64,000 nt of DNA from Actinomadura coerulea (lineage in GTDB: Bacteria > Actinomycetota > Actinomycetes > Streptosporangiales > Streptosporangiaceae). The stretch's first letter is position 1, and each line of letters opens with the position of its first letter. Made by a program: the position numbers and the translations under genes. Under the pieces are notes generated by a model, which had not been told where the DNA came from, searched no databases, and saw only the letters and a list, made by a program, of their open reading frames with translations. Where the stretch lies: positions 7,006,001 through 7,070,000 of the forward strand of contig NZ_JACHMQ010000001.1 of the NCBI RefSeq assembly GCF_014208105.1, given 5' to 3'. Of the stretch, positions 1 to 7,849 are shown piece after piece.

Positions 1-591
1 CTGCTGCCCCCACGCCTGCGTGGCGTCGGTGTCCGGTGCCTCGGGCTTGCGCGGCTGGGCGAACCACGAGTCCGGGACGATCGACTCCGAGCGGGGGGCC
101 TGGTCCTGGAGCCCGAACGGGTTGGACGCCGAGGCGGGGCTCTGGTGCTCCGCGGCGGGCGGCGCCTGCTGCCCGCCCGCCCACGGGGACTGCGAGGGCG
201 GGGCGGCGAAGGCGCCGGAGTCGTCGTCCGCGTCGGGGTCGAACGTCCAGGCGGCGGTGTCGTCGGGGTCGGGGGCCGGCAGCGGGGACGCGACGGCGGG
301 CGTCGGCGCCGAGGCGATCGCGGGCGGCTCCGCGGGCACCCGGATCGGCGGCTCGGCCGACAGCCGCAGCTGTGCGGGAGGCTCGGGCGCGCCCTGCGGG
401 CCGGAGGCCCAGGACGGCGGAGCCGTCATCGTCAGGTCGGCGCCGCCCGGCACGCCCGCCGGGGCGGCCTCCGCGACCGGCGACGCCAGCGGAACGGCGG
501 GCCCGACCGAGTACACGTCGATCGGCGCCTCGCAGTGCGAACACTTGCCGAGCGTCCCAGGCGTGTCATTCCCGCACGTCGGACACTGCAT
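1..591 (-). CDS. Zinc-ribbon protein (N-terminal part, runs off left edge)
   Basis: Only the first 197 codons are in the window; the gene continues past the left edge. The protein opens with two Cys pairs (CPTC at residues 3-6, CSHC at 17-20), a clear zinc ribbon, and then turns into a long Pro/Ala/Gly/Asp-rich stretch with no recognisable fold and no membrane helix so far. Actinobacterial proteins of this build often continue into a membrane helix or an exported domain, which cannot be checked here. The ATG at 591 reads away from murT, so the two genes are divergent. No function is assigned. Confidence 0.8.
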   Translation of the reverse strand, partial: MQCPTCGNDTPGTLGKCSHCEAPIDVYSVGPAVPLASPVAEAAPAGVPGGADLTMTAPPSWASGPQGAPEPPAQLRLSAEPPIRVPAEPPAIASAPTPAVASPLPAPDPDDTAAWTFDPDADDDSGAFAAPPSQSPWAGGQQAPPAAEHQSPASASNPFGLQDQAPRSESIVPDSWFAQPRKPEAPDTDATQAWGQQ

Positions 592-949
592 CGCTCAGAC
601 CTCGCCTTTTAGCCGCTTGTCCACGCTTGCGATCCAGGCCCGCCGCCCGGGGCGGGCACCGCTCCCCGCGATCATCAGCGGGGCTCCCGACAAAAGTAGT
701 GGGTGACGCCGTTCTTGGACGCGTGGTTGGTAATCCGGCGCACCGCAGTCGGAGGTCGCACGCAATCACGACATGTCGGTACTGGTCAAGATTGCTGCCA
801 GTGGTTTACCGAGATCGTTGTGATGCTGCTCACATTGTGCACCGATGGTGTGACGGACGTCGCCCGAACCGCCCGGCACGCCGCGAGCGCCGCCCTCAGC
901 GGCTAGGCTCAAAGCGGTTTTCCCGGCGCATCCAGAGAAGACGGAGTCC
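592..949. other. Divergent intergenic region before murT
   Basis: About 360 bp lie between the divergent starts of the zinc-ribbon gene and murT. A short hairpin (CCCCGC 664-669 with GCGGGG 678-683) is present. A TAGGCT hexamer at 904-909 is a good -10 for murT. Open frames crossing this stretch lack ribosome binding sites and look like chance frames in GC-rich DNA. Confidence 0.4.
904..909 (+). promoter_or_regulatory. Candidate -10 box of murT-gatD
   Basis: TAGGCT fits the actinobacterial TANNNT -10 pattern. It lies 40 bp before the murT ATG, leaving a short leader that contains AGAAGACGGAG as ribosome binding site. No clear -35 hexamer is seen. Confidence 0.45.
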
Positions 950-2200
950 ATGAGCGATCTTCCGCTGCGTTCGCAGCTGGCCGTCGCGCTCGGTCGTACG
1001 GCCGCCAAGATGTCCCGAATGGCGGGCCGTGGGGACGGCTCGGTGATCGGCGGCCGGGTCGGCCTCCGGCTCGACCCGGAGCTGCTGACCAGGCTCGCCA
1101 AGGACCGCAAGCTCGTCCTCGTCAGCGCCACCAACGGCAAGACGACGACGACCCGGCTGATCACCTCGGCCATGACGCCGCTCGGAGAGGTCGCCACCAA
1201 CGCGTTCGGCGCGAACATGCCGACCGGGCACGTGTCCGCGCTGGCGTCCGCCCCGTCCGCCCGCTACGGCGTGCTGGAGTGCGACGAGAAGTACGTCCCG
1301 ATGGTCCTGAGGGAGACCGGGGCGAACCTCGTCGCCCTGATGAACCTCAGCCGCGACCAGATGGACCGCGCCGCCGAGATCTGGCTGCTGGCCGGCAAGT
1401 GGCGGCGCGCGCTGGAGGCGTCCCCGACCAGCCATGTCATCGCCAACTGCGACGACCCGCTGGTCACCTGGGGCGCGTCCACCGCCAAGAGCGTCACCTG
1501 GGTCGCCGCGGGCCAGCACTGGCGCGAGGACTCCTGGTGCTGCCCCGAGTGCGGCGGCCCCCTCGACCGGCAGGACACCGACGAGGACAGCGACTGGCGC
1601 TGCCGGCAGTGCCACTTCGCCCGTCCCCGCCCCGACTGGGCGCTGCGGGGCGACACGATCACCGCGCCCGACGGCCGGGCGTACTCCCTGGCGGGCCTGT
1701 CCCTGCCCGGACGCGCGAACCGCTCGAACGCCCTGATCGCCCTCGCGGTCGTCGCGCAGTTCGGGGTGCCGCCCGAGCAGGCTCTCCCGCTGCTGTCGCA
1801 GGTCACCTCCGTCGCCGGCCGCTACACGACGGTCGAGCACCAAGGCCGCTCGCTGCGGCTGCTGCTGTCGAAGAACCCCGCCGGATGGCTGGAGGCGTTC
1901 GACGTCCTGCAGCCCGCGCCCGGCCCCGTCGCGCTGTCGATCAACGCGCAGGGCCCCGACGGCCGCGACACGTCCTGGCTGTGGGACGTCGACTACCGCA
2001 TCCTGCGCGGCCGCCCCGTGTGGGTGACCGGCGAGCGCCGCATCGACCTCGCCGCCCGGCTGGAGGCCGCCGAGGTGTCCTTCACGGTGGTGGACGACAT
2101 CGACCAGGCGGTCATGGCCGTCCCGCCCGGGCACCTGGACGTGATCGCCAACTACACCGCCTTCCAGACCATCCGAACGAGGTACGGCCGTGTCGTCTGA
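950..2200 (+). CDS. murT: Lipid II isoglutaminyl synthase, Mur ligase-like subunit MurT
   Basis: MurT works with GatD to amidate the alpha-carboxyl of D-Glu in the lipid II stem peptide, giving D-isoglutamine, in the cytoplasm before the precursor is flipped. The 416-residue protein has the Mur-ligase P-loop ATNGKTTT at about residues 60-67, a four-cysteine zinc ribbon inserted in the central domain (CPEC near 197 and CRQC near 217), and the C-terminal DUF1727 region; this order is diagnostic of MurT and not of MurC-F. It overlaps gatD by 11 bp, so the two are co-translated. Start ATG at 950 follows AGAAGACGGAG. Confidence 0.95.
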   Translation: MSDLPLRSQLAVALGRTAAKMSRMAGRGDGSVIGGRVGLRLDPELLTRLAKDRKLVLVSATNGKTTTTRLITSAMTPLGEVATNAFGANMPTGHVSALASAPSARYGVLECDEKYVPMVLRETGANLVALMNLSRDQMDRAAEIWLLAGKWRRALEASPTSHVIANCDDPLVTWGASTAKSVTWVAAGQHWREDSWCCPECGGPLDRQDTDEDSDWRCRQCHFARPRPDWALRGDTITAPDGRAYSLAGLSLPGRANRSNALIALAVVAQFGVPPEQALPLLSQVTSVAGRYTTVEHQGRSLRLLLSKNPAGWLEAFDVLQPAPGPVALSINAQGPDGRDTSWLWDVDYRILRGRPVWVTGERRIDLAARLEAAEVSFTVVDDIDQAVMAVPPGHLDVIANYTAFQTIRTRYGRVV

Positions 2201-2906
2201 CCGCATCAAAATCGTCTGGATCTACCCGGACCTGCTCAGCACCTACGGCGACCAGGGCAACACGATCGTCCTGGAGCGGCGCGCGGCGCTGCGCGGCATC
2301 CCCACCGAGACCGTCAGCCTCCGGTCCGACGAGGCCGTCCCCGCCGACGGCGACATCTACCTGCTCGGCGGCGGCGAGGACCGGCCGCAGATCCTCGCGG
2401 CGCAGCGGCTGCGGGGCGACGGCGGCCTCGCGCGGGCCGTGCAGTCCGGCGCGGTCGTGTTCGCGGTCTGCGCCGGCTACCAGCTGCTCGGCCACGAGTT
2501 CGGCGGCGAGGAGGGCCAGCCCGTGCCGGGCCTCGGCCTGCTCGACATCCGCTCCGGCCGCGGCGAGCAGCGCGCCGTCGGCGAGATCGTCGGGGACGTC
2601 GCGGGGGAGCTGAACGTCCCGCGCATCACCGGCTTCGAGAACCACCAGGGCGTCACGCACATCGGCCCGAACGCGCGCCCGTTCGCGAAGGTGCTGCACG
2701 GCGTCGGCAACGGCGACGGGAACGGCTTCGAGGGCGCCTACAGCGGCCGCGTCCTCGGCACCTACATGCACGGCCCGGCGCTCGTCCGCAACCCCGGCCT
2801 GGCCGACCTCCTGCTCCGCTGGGCCGTCGGCAGGGACCTCCCCCCGCTGGACGACTCGTGGGCGGGCCGCCTCCGCGAGGAGCGCCTCCAGGCCGTGATG
2901 ACCTGA
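2190..2906 (+). CDS. gatD: Lipid II isoglutaminyl synthase, glutaminase subunit GatD
   Basis: Class I glutamine amidotransferase that releases ammonia from glutamine for MurT. The protein is 238 residues, normal for GatD. The nucleophile Cys lies at about residue 94 in VFAVCAGYQLLG and the catalytic His near 193 in GTYMHGP. The acidic third residue typical of GATases is not obvious, as known for GatD. It starts with GTG inside the murT 3' end (11-bp overlap). The operon appears to end here; a degenerate 16-bp tandem repeat follows the stop codon. Confidence 0.95.
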   Translation: MSSDRIKIVWIYPDLLSTYGDQGNTIVLERRAALRGIPTETVSLRSDEAVPADGDIYLLGGGEDRPQILAAQRLRGDGGLARAVQSGAVVFAVCAGYQLLGHEFGGEEGQPVPGLGLLDIRSGRGEQRAVGEIVGDVAGELNVPRITGFENHQGVTHIGPNARPFAKVLHGVGNGDGNGFEGAYSGRVLGTYMHGPALVRNPGLADLLLRWAVGRDLPPLDDSWAGRLREERLQAVMT

Positions 2907-2966
2907 CCGCTCGTGAGCTGACCTGCTCGTGAGCTGGCCTGCTTGTTGGCTGACCAGCATGTGACG
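2904..2966 (+). repeat. Degenerate 16-bp tandem repeat starting at the gatD stop codon
   Basis: Four imperfect units follow each other: 2904-2918, 2919-2934, 2935-2950 and 2951-2966. The best two read TGACC(T)GCTCGTGAGC and the first three letters of unit 1 are the TGA stop of gatD. The array fills the space to the next gene and contains no gene or terminator. Confidence 0.6.
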
Positions 2967-3073
2967 TGACAGGCCCGGCCGGTTCGGGTGGTTCGCCGCC
3001 CGGCGGCCGGGTTCGTCGGACGTCGCCGGTTTGGGCCTGGTGCGGTGTGCCTCGTGCTGCCACCGTAGCGATC

Positions 3074-4501
3074 GTGATCTGCTGCCGTCCCTCCCGCCGG
3101 GCGCTCCTGCGCTGGAGCGCCGTCGTCGCGGGCGCCTCGCTCCTTCCCGCCGTCGAGGCGTCGTCCGCGCGCGCTTCGGACGACGTCCGGCCGGTGAACC
3201 TCGAACTGGTCACCGTCACGGAGACCACGGCCGTCCTCACCTGGTACACGGGCGTCCCTGGGACGGACGACGGTCTGGGACGGATGCGACCCGCGCCGTC
3301 CGACGCCGAGGTCCTGTACGGGACGCACCCGTCCCGCCTCACCAGCGTGGCCCACGGCCCCTCCGGCACTCCGTACCACTACGTGGAGTTGACCGGCCTG
3401 GAGCCCGGCCGCACCTACTACTACAGAGCCCGCTCCAGAGGACGGGACGCCGCACCCACCTGGCTGGCGGCGGGCCAAGCGGCGGGCACCCCGTACGGGG
3501 AGGTCTTCGCTTTCACGACCCCGCAACCGCCTCCGGGCAGCCACCTCTTCTCGGTCGCCCTCTGCAACGACCTGCACCTCGGCGAGACGGTGGCCGGGCT
3601 GGTCGGGCAGCTCCCCTGGATCAAAGGCATCGAGCAGGTGCCCGGCCATCCGCCGTATCCCGAGGTGATGGCGAAGGCTCTGATCGCCGACGCGCGGGCC
3701 CGAGGCGCGCACTGCCTCCTCGCCGCCGGGGACGTGTCGAGCGAGGCCGCCCCCGCCGATCTCGCGAGCGCCAAGAGCATCCTCGACACCTTCGGGACCC
3801 TGGGCGACGACTACCTGATAGCCCGGGGCAACCATGACCGGGCGCACTCCGGCGAGCCTTACGGCGAGTGCGGCCCAGGCGAGCACCAAGGGAACGACTG
3901 CTTCAAGGACGCGTTCTCGACGTCCGGCCGGACGTACTTCTCCCACGACCTGCGGGGGCTGCGCGTCATCGGGCTCGACACCTACGACAAGCCGGGCGAC
4001 GGCGGTGACTCCGGCGGGCTTTCGGCGGAGCAGCAATCCTGGTTCGAAGCGGAGCTGAAGAAGGACCCGGAGCGCCCCACCCTCGTCTTCGGCCACCACC
4101 CCCTCTTCACCGAGAACGACCCGCTCGCCATCACCGGGGCCCATTCGCTCGACGCGGGCCAGTCACTGCGAATCCTCACGGCCTACAACCGGACGCCCGG
4201 CGTCTTCCTCCACCACGCCGGCCACACGCACCGCAACCAGCGTTCCGTTTTCCCGCTCGCACCCCGGGTCGTCCAGCAGGAGGTCGGGGCGGTCAAGGAG
4301 TACCCGGGCGGCTTCACGCTCCTGCGCGTCCACACCGGCGGGTACGCGCTCAACTTCTACAAGACCCGCGGGGACGAAGCCCGCGCCTGGAGCGAGCGCA
4401 GCCGCCAGGAACTGTCCGGGCAATGGCCTCAGCTTTCCCTCGGGAACCGTCCCACCGACCGCAACACGGTCGTGAACCGCGACCTTTCAGGGCTCAGCTG
4501 A
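3074..4501 (+). CDS. Exported metallophosphoesterase with fibronectin-like N-terminal domain
   Basis: Calcineurin-like phosphoesterase, probably hydrolysing phosphomonoesters or diesters outside the membrane with two metal ions. From GTG 3074 the protein begins with a short twin-arginine-like signal (PSRRALLRWS then a hydrophobic AVVAGASLL stretch), followed by a fibronectin III-like beta domain (about residues 40-150) as in purple acid phosphatases. The metal motifs appear in order: NDLHLGE, GDVSSE, GNHDR, GHHPLF and GHTHRN. A longer frame begins at 2966, but that would bury the signal peptide behind 36 residues, so 3074 is preferred. No operon partner is evident. Confidence 0.85.
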   Translation: MICCRPSRRALLRWSAVVAGASLLPAVEASSARASDDVRPVNLELVTVTETTAVLTWYTGVPGTDDGLGRMRPAPSDAEVLYGTHPSRLTSVAHGPSGTPYHYVELTGLEPGRTYYYRARSRGRDAAPTWLAAGQAAGTPYGEVFAFTTPQPPPGSHLFSVALCNDLHLGETVAGLVGQLPWIKGIEQVPGHPPYPEVMAKALIADARARGAHCLLAAGDVSSEAAPADLASAKSILDTFGTLGDDYLIARGNHDRAHSGEPYGECGPGEHQGNDCFKDAFSTSGRTYFSHDLRGLRVIGLDTYDKPGDGGDSGGLSAEQQSWFEAELKKDPERPTLVFGHHPLFTENDPLAITGAHSLDAGQSLRILTAYNRTPGVFLHHAGHTHRNQRSVFPLAPRVVQQEVGAVKEYPGGFTLLRVHTGGYALNFYKTRGDEARAWSERSRQELSGQWPQLSLGNRPTDRNTVVNRDLSGLS

Positions 4502-4521
4502 CAGTGCGGTCGTGAACCGCG
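4467..4521 (+). repeat. 15-bp direct repeat across the phosphoesterase stop codon
   Basis: CGGTCGTGAACCGCG occurs at 4467-4481, inside the last codons, and again at 4507-4521, just after the stop, with a period of 40 bp. Only the 15-bp core is conserved between the copies. Confidence 0.5.
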
Positions 4522-4663
4522 TCCCCGACTTCCCCGGCCGCCGCGCGGGGGAGCGCGCCGCGACCGGCTACGTCGACCATCCGACGATGGATCTCGCCGC
4601 CCGGCGATGAGTTTCCGGGACGTCCATGGTCATTCCCTCCGACAACCCATGAAGGAGATGACC

Positions 4664-5158
4664 ATGGACCTTCCCCAGGGCGACGTGCGCCTGCTCGAAA
4701 CCGATGTCGCGCAGCGCCTGCTGCACTCCACCATCCCGGCCCGCATCGCCTACACGGCCGTCGACGGGACGCCGCGCATCATGCCGTCCTGGTTCACCTG
4801 GACCGGCGAGGAACTGGTGATGGCGACCTACCTCCACTGCCCGCCCATGGGGATCCTGCGCCCGGCCGCCCGCGTCCGCGCGCTCCGCGAGCGTCCCGAC
4901 GTCGCCGTCAGCATCGACACCGACACGCATCCCCCGGAGGTCCTCCTCCTGCGCGGCCGCGTCTCGATCACCGAGGTGGACGGCATGGTGCCCGAGCAGG
5001 CGCAGGCGGCCCGCCGGTTCCTCGGCGAGGAGGGCGGCGCGGGCTACGTGGCCGGCGCCGACCACCCCGAGACCCGCATGGCCCGGATCGCGCTGCGCCC
5101 CGCCTGGGCCGGCGTCATCGACTTCCGGACCCGCCTCCCCGGCGTCATGTCGCACTGA
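4664..5158 (+). CDS. Pyridoxamine 5'-phosphate oxidase-like split-barrel flavoprotein
   Basis: Small FMN- or F420-binding split-barrel protein (164 residues from ATG 4664). The pattern ARIAYTAVDGTPRIMPSWF followed by LHCPPMGILRPAARVRALR and VAVSIDTD is the usual PPOX-fold order: strand pair, cofactor-phosphate contacts, then a dimer strand. Substrate is unknown. AAGGAG at 4652-4657 places the start at 4664 (6-nt spacing); an ATG at 4658 is less well placed. The 3' end is part of a 16-bp tandem repeat that has copied the stop codon several times. It stands alone, convergent with a TetR gene. Confidence 0.8.
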   Translation: MDLPQGDVRLLETDVAQRLLHSTIPARIAYTAVDGTPRIMPSWFTWTGEELVMATYLHCPPMGILRPAARVRALRERPDVAVSIDTDTHPPEVLLLRGRVSITEVDGMVPEQAQAARRFLGEEGGAGYVAGADHPETRMARIALRPAWAGVIDFRTRLPGVMSH

Positions 5159-5223
5159 GGTCATGAAGCACTGAGTTCATGAAGCACTGAGTTCATGAAG
5201 CACTGAGGTCCTGAAGCACTGAG
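5144..5223 (+). repeat. Five 16-bp tandem repeats, first copy is the gene's own 3' end
   Basis: Units at 5144-5159, 5160-5175, 5176-5191, 5192-5207 and 5208-5223. The first reads GTC ATG TCG CAC TGA G and encodes the last four residues and stop of the preceding protein. The next copies read (G/T)TCATGAAGCACTGAG, keeping the frame as V/F-M-K-H-stop. The units are nearly identical, suggesting recent replication slippage. Confidence 0.9.
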
Positions 5224-5231
5224 CCACGGCG

Positions 5232-5843
5232 TCAGGCGGGGTCCTCGGGGGCGCGGGGGTCGGCGCAGGAGTCGAGGTAGGGGGCCAGTTCTCTGGCGAC
5301 GGTGCGCAGGGGGCGGACGCTCTGTTCGGCTCTGGCCAGGAGGATGGCGCCTTCCAGAGAACTGACCATCAGGGTCGCCAGGGCGGTCGCCCTGCGGGGC
5401 GGGACGCCCATGGCGGTCAGTTCGCGGGCGATCGGCCGCCGCCAGGCGGCGAACGCGGCGGCCGCGGCGGTCCGGGTGGACGCCGCGGAGTCCGCGCAGT
5501 CGACCGTGGCGGCGGCGACGGGGCAGCCGCGGTCGAAGCCCGTCGCTGTGAACTCGTCGGTCCACTGGCGGACCATCGCCGCGAAGAGCCCGCCGGGCGT
5601 GGGACGCGCCATGGCGGCCACGAAACGGGCGACGCGGTCGCTCGCATAGCGTCCGGCCCACTCGACCGCCTCGTTGACCAGCTGCTCCTTGCCGCCGGGG
5701 AAGTAGTGCTGCAGCGAGCCGCGCGGCGCCCCGGCGTGCTCGGCGACCTCGCGCAGGCCGGTCGCGGTGACGCCGTCGCGGCGGATGAGCTGCGCCGCGC
5801 TGAAGACCATCCGCTCCCGCGGGCCCCTCTCGCCGGTCGCCAA
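5232..5843 (-). CDS. TetR/AcrR family repressor
   Basis: A 203-residue regulator with an N-terminal helix-turn-helix (DGVTATGLREVAEHAGAPRG, then SLQHYFPGGKEQLV) and a Cys-containing ligand domain (DRGCPVAAATVDCAD) typical of the LmrA/YxaF-like TetR subgroup. The only start with a good ribosome binding site is TTG at 5843 behind GAGGGAGG. It is divergent from the dehydrogenase at 5937, with three GTCAT/ATGAC half-sites in the shared promoter region, so it probably represses that gene and itself. The inducer is unknown. Confidence 0.85.
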   Translation of the reverse strand: MATGERGPRERMVFSAAQLIRRDGVTATGLREVAEHAGAPRGSLQHYFPGGKEQLVNEAVEWAGRYASDRVARFVAAMARPTPGGLFAAMVRQWTDEFTATGFDRGCPVAAATVDCADSAASTRTAAAAAFAAWRRPIARELTAMGVPPRRATALATLMVSSLEGAILLARAEQSVRPLRTVARELAPYLDSCADPRAPEDPA

Positions 5844-5891
5844 GACCGCCTCCCTCGACGAAACTTCACCTGCTATTGCCCTATTTACCTG

Positions 5892-5915
5892 GGTCATTAT
5901 CATGACCACTGTCAT
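5892..5915. promoter_or_regulatory. Candidate TetR operator between divergent genes
   Basis: GGTCAT (5892-5897) and ATGACC (5902-5907) form an inverted repeat with a 4-bp spacer. ATGAC (5902-5906) then forms a second one with GTCAT (5911-5915), also 4-bp spaced. The site lies in an AT-rich pocket between the TetR and dehydrogenase starts. Confidence 0.6.
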
Positions 5916-5936
5916 AACTCGCAAGTTCTGGAGGCG

Positions 5937-6833
5937 ATGGTGGACAGCGACGTCGGTTTCATCGGCCTCGGTGTCATGGGGCTGCCCATGGCGCTCAACC
6001 TCGTCCGGGCGGGCACCGGGCTCGTCGTCTGGAACCGGACCGCCGCCAGGTGCGAGCCGCTGCGCGCGGCGGGCGCGGCGGTCGCGGAGGATCCCGCGGA
6101 CGTCCTCCGCCGCACGCGCGTGGTGTTTCTCATGCTGGCCGACGGCCCCGCCATCGACTCCGTTCTGGGACGCCGGACGCCCGGCTTCGCGGCGAACGTC
6201 CGGGGACGGACCGTCGTCCACATGGGGACGACGTCACCGGGCTACTCGCGCGGCCTGGAAGCCGACGTCCGGGCCGCCGGCGGACGGTATGCCGAGGCGC
6301 CCGTGTCCGGTTCGCGGGGTCCCGCCGAGTCGGGCGAGCTCATCGCGATGCTGGCCGGGGAGCCGTCGGCCGTGGACGCCGTCCGCCCCCTGATGCCCCC
6401 CATGTGCGGCGAGGTGTTCGTCTGCGGGCCGGTTCCGCAGGCCCTGCAGATGAAGCTCGCCGTCAACCTGTACCTGATCACCATGGTCACCGGGCTGGCG
6501 GAGGCGTTCCACTTCGCGCAGCGGCACGGCCTGGACGGGCGGCGGTTGCTGGAGGTGCTCGACGCCGGGCCGATGGCCAGCACCGTGTCGCGCGCCAAGG
6601 CCCGCAAGCTGCTCGACCGCGACTTCGCCGTCCAGGCGTCCCTCGTCAACGTCCTGGACAACAACCGCCTGATCGCGGAGGCCGCCCGCGCCGCGCGGCT
6701 CGCCTCTCCCCTGCTGGACGTGTGCCACGCCCTCTACGGCGAGGCCGTCGCGCTGGGGCACGGGGAGGCCGACATGGCCGCGGTCGTGCGCGCACTGGAG
6801 GCCCGGACGGCCGCACCGGCGACCGCCGTCTAG
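5937..6833 (+). CDS. NAD(P)-dependent beta-hydroxyacid dehydrogenase family protein
   Basis: Member of the 3-hydroxyisobutyrate / 6-phosphogluconate-like dehydrogenases, about 298 residues. The Rossmann motif GFIGLGVMGLPMA is at the N terminus, the substrate motif is APVSGSRGPAESGELIAM and the catalytic Lys lies in QMKLAVNLYLI, as in the family signature. The substrate cannot be read from sequence. ATG 5937 and GTG 5940 are both possible; GGAGG at 5930-5934 favours 5940. Divergent from a TetR gene and probably controlled by it through the operator in between. Confidence 0.85.
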   Translation: MVDSDVGFIGLGVMGLPMALNLVRAGTGLVVWNRTAARCEPLRAAGAAVAEDPADVLRRTRVVFLMLADGPAIDSVLGRRTPGFAANVRGRTVVHMGTTSPGYSRGLEADVRAAGGRYAEAPVSGSRGPAESGELIAMLAGEPSAVDAVRPLMPPMCGEVFVCGPVPQALQMKLAVNLYLITMVTGLAEAFHFAQRHGLDGRRLLEVLDAGPMASTVSRAKARKLLDRDFAVQASLVNVLDNNRLIAEAARAARLASPLLDVCHALYGEAVALGHGEADMAAVVRALEARTAAPATAV

Positions 6834-6876
6834 CGCGGCCCGACCCGCTTGTCCGCCGTAGCGGCGCGGCGTTACC

Positions 6877-7539
6877 GTGCCGAGAGTGGATCACTTCTCG
6901 CGCTCGTGGACGGCGCTGCTCGCGGCGGTCGCCGGCCTCCCGGACGAGGACTTCGCGCGCCCGTCCGGCTGCGCCGGCTGGCTCGTGCGGGACCTCGTGT
7001 GCCATCTGGTCATCGACGCCCAGGACGTCCTGATCACCCTGGTCACTCCCGCCGACGCCGAACCGACCGTGGACGCGGCCGGCTACTGGAAGCTCGTGGA
7101 GCCCCCGACCGGCGACGACCCGCTCGACGCGCTCATCCCGCGGCTCGCCGCCGCCTACGGGGAGCCGCGGCTGCTCAGGTTCCACCTCGACGACGTCGGC
7201 TCGGCCGCGGGCCGCGCGGCGGGGCTGGCCGATCCCGCCGCCCGCGTCGGGACCCAGGACGAGGTCCTGACGGTCGGCGACTACCTGTCCGCGTACGTGG
7301 TCGAGTGGACGCTGCACCACCTCGACCTGATCGCGCACGTGCCGGAGGCGCCCGGTCCGCCCGCCGAGACCCTCGCGGCCGCCCGGGCGCTGCTGGAGCG
7401 GATCGCCGGAGGCCCCTTCCCCGGCTCGTTCTCCGACCGGGACGCGCTGCTGGTCGGCACCGGACGCCGGATGCCGACCGGGGCGGAGAAGGCCGAGCTG
7501 GGTGATCTCGCCGTGAGGGTCCCCTTCGTCCTCGGCTGA
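6877..7539 (+). CDS. DinB-fold protein of the mycothiol-dependent maleylpyruvate isomerase family
   Basis: About 220 residues. The N-terminal half (WTALLAAVAGLPDEDFARPSGCAGWLVRDLVCHLVIDAQDV) is the maleylpyruvate isomerase N-terminal domain; the metal His are in VCHLV and further on in EWTLHHLDLIAH. Proteins of this family are thought to use a divalent metal and often mycothiol as thiol cofactor, which fits an organism carrying mshA. The reaction is unknown. GTG at 6877 is used; GTG at 6886 is an alternative. It is followed by a decayed gene on the other strand. Confidence 0.75.
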   Translation: MPRVDHFSRSWTALLAAVAGLPDEDFARPSGCAGWLVRDLVCHLVIDAQDVLITLVTPADAEPTVDAAGYWKLVEPPTGDDPLDALIPRLAAAYGEPRLLRFHLDDVGSAAGRAAGLADPAARVGTQDEVLTVGDYLSAYVVEWTLHHLDLIAHVPEAPGPPAETLAAARALLERIAGGPFPGSFSDRDALLVGTGRRMPTGAEKAELGDLAVRVPFVLG

Positions 7540-7568
7540 GCGCGCCCCCCGGTCGGGCAGGGCCCGGC

Positions 7569-7670
7569 TCAGTCCCTGACCGGGAGGTCGTAGAAGCGGC
7601 GGACGCTGGAGCCGACGCGGTCGAGGTCCGTCCCGTAGATGTGCAGGGCGACGCCGGCGGCCTCGCCCGA
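7569..7670 (-). pseudogene. C-terminal remnant of a cupin / cysteine dioxygenase-like protein
   Basis: The last 33 codons of this reverse-strand frame (AAGVALHIYGTDLDRVGSS and then VRRFYDLPVRD before the stop) look like the conserved C-terminal beta strands of an actinobacterial cysteine-dioxygenase-like cupin. Upstream the frame turns into unrelated Arg/Pro-rich sequence with no start or ribosome binding site, and there is no room for the missing 130 or so residues before the next gene. The family assignment is from pattern memory, so it is tentative; the lack of a complete gene is clear. The rest of 7540-7849 holds only the promoter of the DinB gene. Confidence 0.5.
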
Positions 7671-7849
7671 GCCGCCAGGAGCTGGGACGCCCTCGGCGCC
7701 CGGGCGGAAGGGGACTTCACGCGAAAGCCCATGGCGCGGCTCTGACGCGGCCAAAGAAGTTCTCCCGTCCGGCGATCGAGGCCGGGATCTGACCGCCTTG
7801 GTTCCTAGCGTGGTCCCGCAGCCGAACGACATGACCGAAGGCGGGAACC

